Part shown: positions 1-5,680 of the stretch, in pieces | How positions within the stretch are numbered: position 1 is the stretch's first letter | How the letters are laid out: every line of letters starts with the position of its first letter | From: Ferruginibacter sp. | GTDB taxonomy: Bacteria; Bacteroidota; Bacteroidia; Chitinophagales; Chitinophagaceae | DNA length: 5,680 nt | Assembly (NCBI GenBank): GCA_018882645.1 | Contig: VERM01000119.1 | Location: 1-5,680 of the forward strand | Direction of reading: 5' to 3' | The notes under the pieces: generated by a model | What the model was told of the DNA's origin: nothing | Databases searched by the model: none | What the model saw: the letters and a program-made list of their open reading frames with translations, nothing else | Position numbers and translations under genes: made by a program

Positions 1-698
1 TACTATTAATTCGTGTAGGCGTTACTGAAAGTGGAATGTTCAAGCATTCCAAACAAAAAAATGTGGAACGGGGAAACATATTGATGTTTTTTACAAATGC
101 CCAAAGGTTCAGAAAATACATGTTGGCGATTCTCATAGGGTTGCCCACATGGTATGTGATAGGTATTTTGGTTAATTACAGCAATAGTTTTGCTGAAAAA
201 ATGTATCATACCACTGCCATAGACAGTGGTAAAGCAATCATGTTTGCCTACGCTGCTATTGCTGTGGGGGATATACTAATTGGATTTATCAGCCAGTATT
301 TTAAAAGCAGAAAAAAGGCATTGTATTTATTTTATGCGTTTACTATTGTCGGACTGGTAATATTTTATTCTCCATTAAACTCTAATGATTCTAGGATGTA
401 CACCATTTGCACATGGTTGGGCTTCAGCACAGGCTTCTGGGCAATCTTTGTTACAATGGGAGCTGAGCAGTTTGGGACAAATCTCCGTGCTACCGCTGCT
501 ACTACAATACCCAATATGGTCAGAGGCTCTTTGCCCCTGATCAATCTGATGTTTCTGGATCTTTTTCAAAAACATTTCCATTGGGATTTGATATTCAGTG
601 GAATCATTACTGCTCTTGTGGTTATGGTTATTACGCTTACTGCAGCCTATTTTACGGAGGAGACCTATCATAAGGATTTGGATTTTCTTGAGAAATAA
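1..698 (+). CDS. MFS transporter, C-terminal half (5' end outside window)
   Basis: The frame is open from the left edge (first full codon at 3), and the residues before the Met at 36 (RVGVTESG) read as normal transporter sequence. That Met is therefore internal and the gene is cut by the window. About 231 residues remain, ending at TAA 696-698. Counting from the Met at 36, a basic cytoplasmic loop (residues 1-28) precedes six hydrophobic segments, as expected for helices 7-12 of a 12-helix major facilitator. The second and third segments are joined by a GD...SRKK loop resembling the family's motif A repeat. The stretch GAEQFGTNLRATAATT and the following PNMVRGS is typical of sugar/organic-solute-type MFS members. 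It is an inner-membrane secondary transporter; the substrate cannot be told from this half. The glycosyltransferase gene follows 47 bases downstream on the same strand, so the two may be co-transcribed, but the functions do not obviously connect. Confidence 0.88.
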   Translation, partial: LLIRVGVTESGMFKHSKQKNVERGNILMFFTNAQRFRKYMLAILIGLPTWYVIGILVNYSNSFAEKMYHTTAIDSGKAIMFAYAAIAVGDILIGFISQYFKSRKKALYLFYAFTIVGLVIFYSPLNSNDSRMYTICTWLGFSTGFWAIFVTMGAEQFGTNLRATAATTIPNMVRGSLPLINLMFLDLFQKHFHWDLIFSGIITALVVMVITLTAAYFTEETYHKDLDFLEK

Positions 699-745
699 AT
701 TCAATGAATGTTGTATTGTTACTGAAAAAATAAAAATTTCTGATC

Positions 746-1744
746 TTGCCTAAAATTCTTGTCATACGATTTTCGTCCATTGGAGATATAGTGCTGTGCT
801 CTCCTGTATTTCGTTGTATAAAAAAACAACTGCCGGATGCGGAATTACATTTTGTAACCAAACTTGCTTTCAAAGCGGTTACCGAAAACAATCCAAACAT
901 TGATCGTTTTTTCTATTATCAAGATAACTTGAAAGAGCTTACTGATGAATTATCGAAAGAGCAATACGATTTTGTAATCGACCTGCATAATAATATCAGA
1001 AGCAATACATTGAAAAGAGCTTTAGGGAGAAAAACCTATACCATCAATAAATTGACCTTCAGAAAATTTCTGTTGACCAAACTCAAATTGAACTTCATGC
1101 CGGGGAGGCATATTACTTTAAGAAGTCTGGGTACTTTGAAGGCTTTGGGCGTTAAAGATGATGGATTCGGATTGGATTATTTTATACCCGAAAAGGATAT
1201 CGTACCGCAATCTGATATTCCTGCATCTCATTCGGCAGGATATATTGCCATCGTGATTGGCGCCAATTATGTTACAAAAAAATTGCCCATACCAAAGTTG
1301 AAGGAATTGTGTCAAAAAATAAATCATCCTGTCATTTTGCTTGGCGGAGAAGATTGCAGAGCTGAGGGTGAGGAAATTGCTTCCGTGGATCCGGTTAAAA
1401 TTTATAATTCCTGCGGTAAATTCAATCTAAATGAATCTGCCGATTTAATCAGAAAATCAAAGCTGGTGGTTTCTCACGACACAGGGTTGCAATACATTGC
1501 ATGCGCATTCAACAAGCCAGTAATTGCAATTTGGGGAGGCACTTCTCCAAAACTGGATGTGGAGCCTTATTATGGATCGGCTACCAGAAATCAATTGCAT
1601 GAAAACATTGTACTCAATCTCTGGTGTCAGCCATGCAGTAAATATGGGACGAATACTTGTCCGCTTGGACATTTTAATTGTATGAAGAAACAGGATATTG
1701 ATTTCATTGTAGGTCGTGTGAATGATTGGTTGGCTAAGAAATAA
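746..1744 (+). CDS. Glycosyltransferase family 9 protein (heptosyltransferase-like), TTG start
   Basis: A 332-residue protein of the GT9 / ADP-heptose:LPS heptosyltransferase family (RfaF/WaaC-like), a GT-B-fold cytoplasmic or membrane-peripheral enzyme that normally adds a sugar to lipopolysaccharide core. Visible marks: the N-terminal KILVIRFSSIGDIVL (3-17) with the family GDxV element, a C-terminal nucleotide-sugar domain with the SHDTGLQYIA motif (243-252; family form S-x-DTG-x-x-H-x-A), and IWGGTSP (262-268). A Cys cluster at 294, 297, 305 and 312 (CQPC...CPLGHFNC) is common in this family. The usual His after DTG is replaced by Tyr (DTGLQY). The start must be TTG at 746: an in-frame TAA lies at 731, and the first ATG in frame is about 118 codons in, beyond the conserved N-terminus. 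There is no Shine-Dalgarno sequence; the leader is A-rich. The exact sugar and acceptor cannot be assigned. Confidence 0.9.
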   Translation: MPKILVIRFSSIGDIVLCSPVFRCIKKQLPDAELHFVTKLAFKAVTENNPNIDRFFYYQDNLKELTDELSKEQYDFVIDLHNNIRSNTLKRALGRKTYTINKLTFRKFLLTKLKLNFMPGRHITLRSLGTLKALGVKDDGFGLDYFIPEKDIVPQSDIPASHSAGYIAIVIGANYVTKKLPIPKLKELCQKINHPVILLGGEDCRAEGEEIASVDPVKIYNSCGKFNLNESADLIRKSKLVVSHDTGLQYIACAFNKPVIAIWGGTSPKLDVEPYYGSATRNQLHENIVLNLWCQPCSKYGTNTCPLGHFNCMKKQDIDFIVGRVNDWLAKK

Positions 1745-1757
1745 GATAGGAGGAGTA

Positions 1758-1794
1758 TCGAATGTAAAATAAGATATTTCGGATGTACAATAAA
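1758..1794 (+). repeat. Two-copy imperfect direct repeat, 21-base period
   Basis: TCGAATGTAAAATAAG at 1758-1773 recurs as TCGGATGTACAATAAA at 1779-1794, with 13 of 16 bases matching at an offset of 21. It lies just after the glycosyltransferase stop codon. With two AT-rich copies it could be chance or the trace of a small duplication; no function is suggested. Confidence 0.35.
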
Positions 1795-1805
1795 GGAGAG
1801 GGTTT

Positions 1806-1940
1806 TCAACATCTCTTCAAACATTGTAATCGTCTGAAGCGTTTGAAGAACTGCCAAATTTCCTCGCAGGCATTCATATCCTGACTGCTCTTGCCATTAA
1901 CAGGCTCAGGTATATTTAGATACCCCAGCGGTGAGCCTAC
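1806..1940 (-). pseudogene. C-terminal remnant of a PHB-depolymerase-like (LpqC/esterase) alpha/beta hydrolase
   Basis: Read on the minus strand from 1940 down to a TGA at 1806-1808, the spacer encodes about 44 residues. They begin GSPLGYLNIPEP, contain SQDMNACEEIWQFFKRF and end in a basic tail. From memory of the family, the C-terminus of polyhydroxybutyrate-depolymerase-like secreted esterases in Bacteroidota has a WPGSP...NxDINAsEEIWrFF pattern, and this stretch matches it in order and spacing. The preceding piece, which would carry the GGHTWPG catalytic His, is missing: in this frame the codons before GSP read A-V and a stop (TAA) lies just upstream. There is no start codon except one inside the conserved motif. 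The remnant overlaps the stop codon of the PBP1-fold gene in another frame, so a deletion end probably lies at about 1937-1941. It cannot be catalytic. I recognised the family by eye only. Confidence 0.55.
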
Positions 1941-3103
1941 TGCATTTTATTGACAGCTCCGTTTTCTTTTTTAAGAAAATACAGATGTTTGTTTTCGTAA
2001 TAGTTTGGAATGGCTTTATTATTGCCATAAACAGGGAGGAAGTTGTATTCGGAAAAAACATTGAAAGTTTTATCGTTGATGTTTTGAATAAAACTGTTTT
2101 GATATTTCGCGAGCAGGTTTACAAAATTATACACAACCTCAAACCCTTTATAAGTAAAGTCTGATGGATTTCTTTTGTACTTCGATTTATAGTCGTTTTG
2201 TATGATTTGATTGAAGCTGCTTTTTTTGTCATTATGATAGGGAGTGGTGTAGTTGAAGGCAAAATCATTTTTGCCAGCCTTGAAGCCATCCCAGTTGGGC
2301 ATTCCAAAGAGAACGATATCGTACTTTGATTTGACTTCATTCAGCTTGCTGATAAGATTGATTCCAAATTTCTCATCCAGGCTCCCACCCAGTATCACGT
2401 TTTTTCTTGAGCTGTCGAGTTGTGAAACAAGGGGAGAAAAGCTGCTATCGATTTTAACAGATTTGTATTGTAAAAGCGTGTTTTGGTCAGGCTTGTTGAT
2501 GTTGTTTAAATACCCTGCTATACGGTCTTCTTGTGTCCCTTTTTTTCGAACAAAAATAATATTGTCTTGCTGATGGTTTTGCAGCATATAACTGAAAATG
2601 CCTTCGCAATGTGCTTTGAGTGTAGAGTTGATGATGAAGAGATTTGGATTATCGGTTATACCTCCGTCATTTGGATAAGTTGCAGAAATCAGCGGAATGT
2701 TTTTTTCTTTAGAGAATTTAGCCAGTTTGACAAATTCATCATCTTTGACTGAACAAATCATTAGAGAATAGCTGTTTAGGATCTGATTTGCAATCAGAGA
2801 GTCAATTATGCCGGGAAATTTCGAATCCATGATTTGTGCATCAATAATCGCATTGGTAATGTTGAGATTTTTTAAGCCAAGTTGAGCACCTAAAGTAAAA
2901 TCCAGTCCGGGAGATAAAAAAGCCGGGAAATTTTTTCCGTGTAAGTAGCTATTGCCCGAAAAAACAGAGTCCAGATACAGTGGTGAGAAGATGGCAACTT
3001 TGTATCTGGGTAAAATGATACTATCCGTGTTTTGCGCCTTGGCCACTATTGAAATAGAACAAAAGCACAATAAAAAGAACAGGATATTTTTTTTGAATCT
3101 CAT
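1937..3103 (-). CDS. Secreted PBP1-fold (periplasmic binding protein type 1-like) protein
   Basis: A 388-residue protein with a signal peptide: basic MRFKKN, a hydrophobic core to about residue 20, and AKA|Q as a signal peptidase I site after residue 23. No lipobox is seen. The mature part begins with YKVAIFSPLYLDSVF (34-48), the first strand of a type 1 periplasmic-binding-protein fold. Later pieces fit the same fold: VILGGSLDEK, then YDIVLFGMPNWDGF, and YKGFEVVYNFVNLLAKY near the end. The open frame extends 31 codons upstream into guaA, but the signal peptide fixes the start at 3103. Relatives in this phylum often carry an N-terminal LysM peptidoglycan-binding domain and commonly sit next to guaA (recollection); no LysM region is evident here. 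It follows guaA by 49 bases on the same strand, with no terminator or promoter match between, so co-transcription is likely. The ligand is unknown and no permease genes are nearby, so a transport role is not shown. The TAG stop lies at the edge of the esterase remnant. Confidence 0.75.
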   Translation of the reverse strand: MRFKKNILFFLLCFCSISIVAKAQNTDSIILPRYKVAIFSPLYLDSVFSGNSYLHGKNFPAFLSPGLDFTLGAQLGLKNLNITNAIIDAQIMDSKFPGIIDSLIANQILNSYSLMICSVKDDEFVKLAKFSKEKNIPLISATYPNDGGITDNPNLFIINSTLKAHCEGIFSYMLQNHQQDNIIFVRKKGTQEDRIAGYLNNINKPDQNTLLQYKSVKIDSSFSPLVSQLDSSRKNVILGGSLDEKFGINLISKLNEVKSKYDIVLFGMPNWDGFKAGKNDFAFNYTTPYHNDKKSSFNQIIQNDYKSKYKRNPSDFTYKGFEVVYNFVNLLAKYQNSFIQNINDKTFNVFSEYNFLPVYGNNKAIPNYYENKHLYFLKKENGAVNKMQ

Positions 3104-3152
3104 AAAAATGATTATTTGGATACTCGATATGGATTGAGTCAAGAGCTTTCTA

Positions 3153-4688
3153 TTATTCCCATTCGATGGTTGCCGGAGGTTTGCTGCTGATATCATATAC
3201 CACTCTGTTAATGCCCCTTACATGGTTGATGATTTCGTTGGAAACTTCTGCGAGAAAATCGTATGGGAGCGGCGCCCAATCTGCCGTCATACCGTCTACA
3301 GAAGTTACCGCTCTCAGCGCAACAGTATATTCGTACGTTCTTTCATCTCCCATAACTCCTACACTCTTAACCGGAAGCAAGATAGCACCTGCTTGCCAAA
3401 TTGTATTATAAATTTTATATTTCTTCAATAATTTAATATAAATATCATCCGCAGCTTGCAATAGATTCACCTTTTCCTTGGTGACTTCTCCTAAAATACG
3501 GATGCCCAGGCCGGGTCCGGGGAAAGGATGCCTGTTGAGAATCTCGGAAGGTATTCCCAGTTCAGTTCCAATTTTTCTGACCTCATCTTTGAATAAAGTG
3601 CGCAGCGGCTCAACGAGTTTCAGCTTCATTTTTTCAGGAAGCCCACCCACGTTGTGATGAGATTTGATGGTCACGGAAGGACCATGAACAGAAACGGACT
3701 CAATGACATCCGGATAGATTGTCCCCTGGCCCAGATAGGAGATGTCATTCAGTTGATGTGCCTCTCTGTCAAATATGTCGATAAAAGCGCCGCCAATGGC
3801 TTTTCTTTTGTCTTCCGGCAAAGATTTCCCTGAAAGTTTTTCATAAAAGTATTCGCTTGCATCAATACCACTGACGTTAAGGCCTAGACGCTGATATATA
3901 TTCAGTACTTCTTCAAATTCATTTTTTCTTAAAAGGCCGTTGTCGACAAATATTCCGAAAAGATTCTTTCCGATGGCCTTGTGAATTAATGTGGCCGCTA
4001 CAGTGCTGTCTACGCCGCCGCTAAGGCCCATCACTACTTTCCTGTCGCCAAGCTGTTCCCTTAAAGATGCGATGCTGTCTGTAATGAAATGCGCAGCTGT
4101 CCAGTCGCCTTTGCAGCCGCAGATATGAGTTAGAAAATTACCGAGAATTTTTTTTCCTTCTGTTGAATGATATACTTCGGGGTGAAACTGTAAGCCATAT
4201 ATTTTGTGTGGCAAGAGATTTCCTGAGCTGAATGCCGCAACGGGGATACTCTCCGTTTTACCCAAAAGCTCAAAACCCTCTGGGAGTTTTTTAATGGTAT
4301 CGCTATGACTCATCCACACCTGAGAGGATGCAGATATGTCGCTAAGCAGCATGTCGGGGGTACTTATAATAAAACTCGCTCTGCCATATTCCCTGGCATT
4401 GCTTTTTTCTACAACACCGCCAAAATGTTTGGCAGTCAGTTGCGCACCATAGCATACCGCCAGCACAGGGATTTTTTCTGCAAGAGATTGGATGTCTGCC
4501 TGTGGCGCTTTGGAATCATTTACCGAAAAGGGAGACCCCGAAAGGATGACGCCTTTCAATTCTTTTGTAAATGAAACAGCATGATGATATGGGACTATCT
4601 CACAGTACACATTCGCTTCTCTGACAGCTCTGGCAATCAATTGTGTATATTGAGACCCGAAATCTAATATGAGAATTTTTTCTGTCAT
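3153..4688 (-). CDS. guaA: GMP synthase (glutamine-hydrolysing)
   Basis: A complete 511-residue GuaA, which converts XMP to GMP using ATP and ammonia from glutamine, the last step of de novo guanine nucleotide synthesis in the cytoplasm. The N-terminal class I glutamine amidotransferase domain (about 1-190) starts with [14 protein letters not shown] and has the catalytic Cys79 (VLAVCYGAQ), His169 and Glu171 (LQFHPEV). The ATP pyrophosphatase domain carries the PP-loop SGGVDS at 223-228. The C-terminal dimerisation domain holds [16 protein letters not shown] and ends in the family-typical [13 protein letters not shown]. Length and both ends are normal, with no frameshift. The ATG is fixed by the conserved N-terminus. 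It is divergent from rpsJ and probably heads a two-gene unit with the downstream PBP1-fold gene. A TAnnTTTG promoter element lies only 8 bases before the ATG. Confidence 0.98.
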   Translation of the reverse strand: MTEKILILDFGSQYTQLIARAVREANVYCEIVPYHHAVSFTKELKGVILSGSPFSVNDSKAPQADIQSLAEKIPVLAVCYGAQLTAKHFGGVVEKSNAREYGRASFIISTPDMLLSDISASSQVWMSHSDTIKKLPEGFELLGKTESIPVAAFSSGNLLPHKIYGLQFHPEVYHSTEGKKILGNFLTHICGCKGDWTAAHFITDSIASLREQLGDRKVVMGLSGGVDSTVAATLIHKAIGKNLFGIFVDNGLLRKNEFEEVLNIYQRLGLNVSGIDASEYFYEKLSGKSLPEDKRKAIGGAFIDIFDREAHQLNDISYLGQGTIYPDVIESVSVHGPSVTIKSHHNVGGLPEKMKLKLVEPLRTLFKDEVRKIGTELGIPSEILNRHPFPGPGLGIRILGEVTKEKVNLLQAADDIYIKLLKKYKIYNTIWQAGAILLPVKSVGVMGDERTYEYTVALRAVTSVDGMTADWAPLPYDFLAEVSNEIINHVRGINRVVYDISSKPPATIEWE

Positions 4689-4696
4689 AGAGAGTG

Positions 4697-4729
4697 CAAA
4701 AATAGATGATTTTAAAAAACTTTATTCAA
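4697..4729 (-). promoter_or_regulatory. Putative guaA promoter (Bacteroidota -33/-7 type)
   Basis: On the minus strand, TATTTTTG (4704-4697) is a full match to the TAnnTTTG -7 box. TTG at 4729-4727 would be the -33 element with 22 bases between, within the loose range reported for Flavobacterium promoters but longer than the usual 19. Transcription would start near 4692, only a few bases before the ATG (4688), so the mRNA would be nearly leaderless. The region is AT-rich, so a chance match remains possible. Confidence 0.5.
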
Positions 4730-4732
4730 TTC

Positions 4733-4763
4733 TTTGCAGTTTAAATAAAGGCCCTTACCTTTG
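4733..4763 (+). promoter_or_regulatory. Putative promoter of the rpsJ (S10) operon, Bacteroidota type
   Basis: TTTG at 4733-4736 and TACCTTTG at 4756-4763 match the -33 TTTG and -7 TAnnTTTG consensus, with the typical 19-base spacing. The expected transcription start is near 4768-4770, giving a leader of about 36 bases before the rpsJ ATG at 4805. The leader is AT-rich and has no Shine-Dalgarno sequence, as is usual for this phylum. The guaA -33 element on the other strand ends three bases to the left. Confidence 0.75.
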
Positions 4764-4804
4764 CATCCCAATTCAAAAAACGAATTTTAAAAGTTCTTTA
4801 TTAT

Positions 4805-5110
4805 ATGTCACAAAGAATCAGAATTAAGTTACAGTCTTACGATCACAACCTCGTAGATAAATCTGCAGAAAAAATCGTAAAAACTGTACGCAGTACAGGC
4901 GCAGTGGTTACAGGTCCTATTCCTTTGCCTACGCACAAGAAAATTTTTACTGTATTGCGTTCTCCTCATGTAAACAAGAAAGCACGTGAGCAGTTTCAGT
5001 TGTGTACGCACAAACGTTTATTAGACATTTACACCAGTACCAGTCGTACAGTTGATGCTTTAAGCAAACTGGATTTGCCTAGTGGTGTGGATGTTGAGAT
5101 CAAGGCTTGA
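4805..5110 (+). CDS. rpsJ: 30S ribosomal protein S10 (NusE)
   Basis: A complete 101-residue S10, the usual length for this phylum. It starts [18 protein letters not shown] and has the family signature around [11 protein letters not shown] (33-43), followed by [21 protein letters not shown], which includes the loop that inserts into the 30S head. S10 also acts as NusE, binding NusB in transcription antitermination complexes. It is the first gene of the S10 cluster here, followed by rplC after 109 bases. Its own promoter match lies directly upstream and the gene diverges from guaA, so it does not appear to be read through from fusA as in the common rpsL-rpsG-fusA-rpsJ arrangement. Confidence 0.98.
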   Translation: MSQRIRIKLQSYDHNLVDKSAEKIVKTVRSTGAVVTGPIPLPTHKKIFTVLRSPHVNKKAREQFQLCTHKRLLDIYTSTSRTVDALSKLDLPSGVDVEIKA

Positions 5111-5114
5111 TGAA

Positions 5115-5135
5115 CCTTCCCGGATTCGGGAGAGG
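5115..5135 (+). promoter_or_regulatory. Possible hairpin after rpsJ
   Basis: CCTTCCCG (5115-5122) pairs with CGGGAGAGG (5127-5135) around a GATT loop: eight base pairs with one bulged G, and GC-rich next to the loop. No run of T follows, so it is not a classical intrinsic terminator. It begins four bases after the rpsJ stop and could act as an mRNA processing, stability or attenuation element, or a protein-binding site. Folding was done by eye. Confidence 0.4.
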
Positions 5136-5137
5136 CA

Positions 5138-5167
5138 TTGAGTAAGCTCTTAAAAAGAAAAAATTTG
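5138..5167 (+). promoter_or_regulatory. Weak candidate promoter for rplC inside the spacer
   Basis: TTG at 5138-5140 is followed 19 bases later by AAAATTTG (5160-5167), which matches the TAnnTTTG -7 box except for A in place of the first T. The spacing is the same as in the rpsJ promoter match. It would start transcription near 5172, about 48 bases before rplC. The evidence is thin in such an A-rich stretch. Confidence 0.25.
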
Positions 5168-5176
5168 AACGTCTAA

Positions 5177-5197
5177 GTCTCGCTTCAACGGAGAGAC
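5177..5197 (+). promoter_or_regulatory. Possible hairpin before rplC
   Basis: GTCTC (5177-5181) is complementary to GAGAC (5193-5197), enclosing 11 bases. It sits 22 bases before the rplC ATG, in a locally GC-richer patch of an otherwise A-rich spacer, and could be part of a structured leader, for example a site for a ribosomal protein of this operon. The stem is short, and only comparison between species would show whether it is real. Confidence 0.3.
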
Positions 5198-5219
5198 CGC
5201 TGGGCATAAACACATAGAT

Positions 5220-5680
5220 ATGAAAAGTATTATTGGAAAGAAAATTGGCATGACCAGTATTTTCGATACTGCAGGCAAACAAACTGCTGTAACAGTAATT
5301 GAAGCCGGTCCATGCGTAGTTACACAAAAGAAAACCGTTGATACAGACGGATATAACGCCCTTCAAATTGCTTTCGGCGATAAAAAAGAAAAGCACTCCA
5401 CAAAATCAGAGATCAATCACTTCTCTAAAGCCTCTACGGCACCCAAAAGAATCGTTAAGGAAATACGCGATAGCGAAGTAGATAAGAATGTAGGTGAAAC
5501 CATCACTTTGGATATTTTTTCTGAAGGCGACAGCGTTGTCGTTGTAGGTACTACAAAAGGTAAGGGCTTTCAGGGTGTGGTCAAACGCCACGGCTTCAGC
5601 GGTGTGGGCGAACAGTCACATGGTCAGCACGATCGTCAGAGAGCACCAGGTTCAATAGGTAACTCGTCTGATGCCAGTCG
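5220..5680 (+). CDS. rplC: 50S ribosomal protein L3, N-terminal three quarters (3' end outside window)
   Basis: Starts at ATG 5220-5222 and stays open to the right edge, giving 153 full codons of a protein normally about 205-210 residues long. It begins with the conserved [16 protein letters not shown] and carries [17 protein letters not shown] (112-128) followed by [18 protein letters not shown], the extended L3 loop that reaches toward the peptidyl transferase centre. L3 is an early assembly protein of the large subunit, binding near the 3' end of 23S rRNA. There is no Shine-Dalgarno sequence; the upstream bases are A-rich. It follows rpsJ as in the standard S10 operon, and rplD and rplW are expected just beyond the window. 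Confidence 0.97.
   Translation, partial: MKSIIGKKIGMTSIFDTAGKQTAVTVIEAGPCVVTQKKTVDTDGYNALQIAFGDKKEKHSTKSEINHFSKASTAPKRIVKEIRDSEVDKNVGETITLDIFSEGDSVVVVGTTKGKGFQGVVKRHGFSGVGEQSHGQHDRQRAPGSIGNSSDAS

Noticed and set aside
1814..1849. Inverted repeat TCTTCAAAC / GTTTGAAGA as a terminator for the convergent genes
   Set aside because: Nine perfect pairs, but the loop is 18 bases, the stem is AT-rich, no T run follows on either strand, and it falls inside the remnant's coding frame. A terminator call is not supported.
1783..1884. Small + strand ORF of 33 codons (MYNKGEGFQHLF...)
   Set aside because: It lies antisense to the esterase-like remnant, has no recognisable features and is of a length expected by chance.
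1880..1910. Hairpin CCTGACTG ... CAGgcTCAGG as a terminator
   Set aside because: The stem is bulged, the loop is long, there is no T tract and it overlaps the esterase-like remnant codons.
1931..2752. Several + strand ORFs of 70-106 codons opposite the PBP1-fold gene, and similar frames opposite guaA
   Set aside because: They are shadows of well-supported minus-strand genes, with low-complexity or unlikely protein sequence.
3104..3142. TTGACT on the minus strand before the PBP1-fold gene as a sigma-70 type promoter
   Set aside because: There is no suitable -10 element at 17 bases and no TAnnTTTG box; E. coli-type promoters are not expected in this phylum.
3104..3196. Upstream extension of the PBP1-fold protein by 31 residues
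   Set aside because: The extra residues overlap the guaA coding end and would bury a clear signal peptide inside the protein.
4770..4786. AATTC-AAAAAAC-GAATT hairpin in the rpsJ leader
   Set aside because: Five A/T-rich pairs with a seven-base loop are too weak to support a regulatory claim.

Overview
This 5.7 kb window looks like ordinary chromosomal DNA from a member of the Bacteroidota, possibly Chitinophagaceae or a related sphingobacterial lineage; the genus cannot be read from it. Three things point there. The clearest promoters match the Bacteroidota -33 TTTG / -7 TAnnTTTG consensus rather than the E. coli type. The genes lack Shine-Dalgarno sequences and have A/T-rich leaders. The GuaA, S10 and L3 sequences and the GuaA-linked PBP1-fold secreted protein fit that phylum. 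The DNA is AT-rich, with no sharp change in composition and no insertion sequence, tRNA, rRNA or CRISPR array.

Layout. On the left, + strand: the C-terminal half of a major facilitator superfamily transporter (running in from the left edge to 698), then a GT9/heptosyltransferase-like glycosyltransferase (746-1744) that must start at a TTG codon. Next is a 192-base convergent spacer (1745-1936). On the minus strand this spacer reads as about 44 codons resembling the C-terminus of a polyhydroxybutyrate-depolymerase-like esterase, so it appears to hold the tail of a deleted gene. On the minus strand, guaA (GMP synthase, 4688 to 3153) is followed after 49 bases by a secreted protein with a periplasmic-binding-protein type 1 fold (3103 to 1937); the pair probably forms an operon. 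On the right, + strand: rpsJ (S10, 4805-5110) and the first three quarters of rplC (L3, from 5220 to the window edge), the head of the S10 ribosomal protein cluster.

guaA and rpsJ diverge from a 116-base region carrying back-to-back promoter matches. The two -33 elements lie only three bases apart. The guaA promoter is so close to its ATG that its transcript should be nearly leaderless. The 109-base rpsJ-rplC spacer is long for a ribosomal protein operon and contains two possible hairpins and a weak promoter match.

I see no convincing evidence of a novel biological system. The items most worth checking are the esterase remnant, the shared guaA/rpsJ promoter region, the structured rpsJ-rplC spacer and the guaA-linked PBP1 protein that lacks an evident LysM domain.
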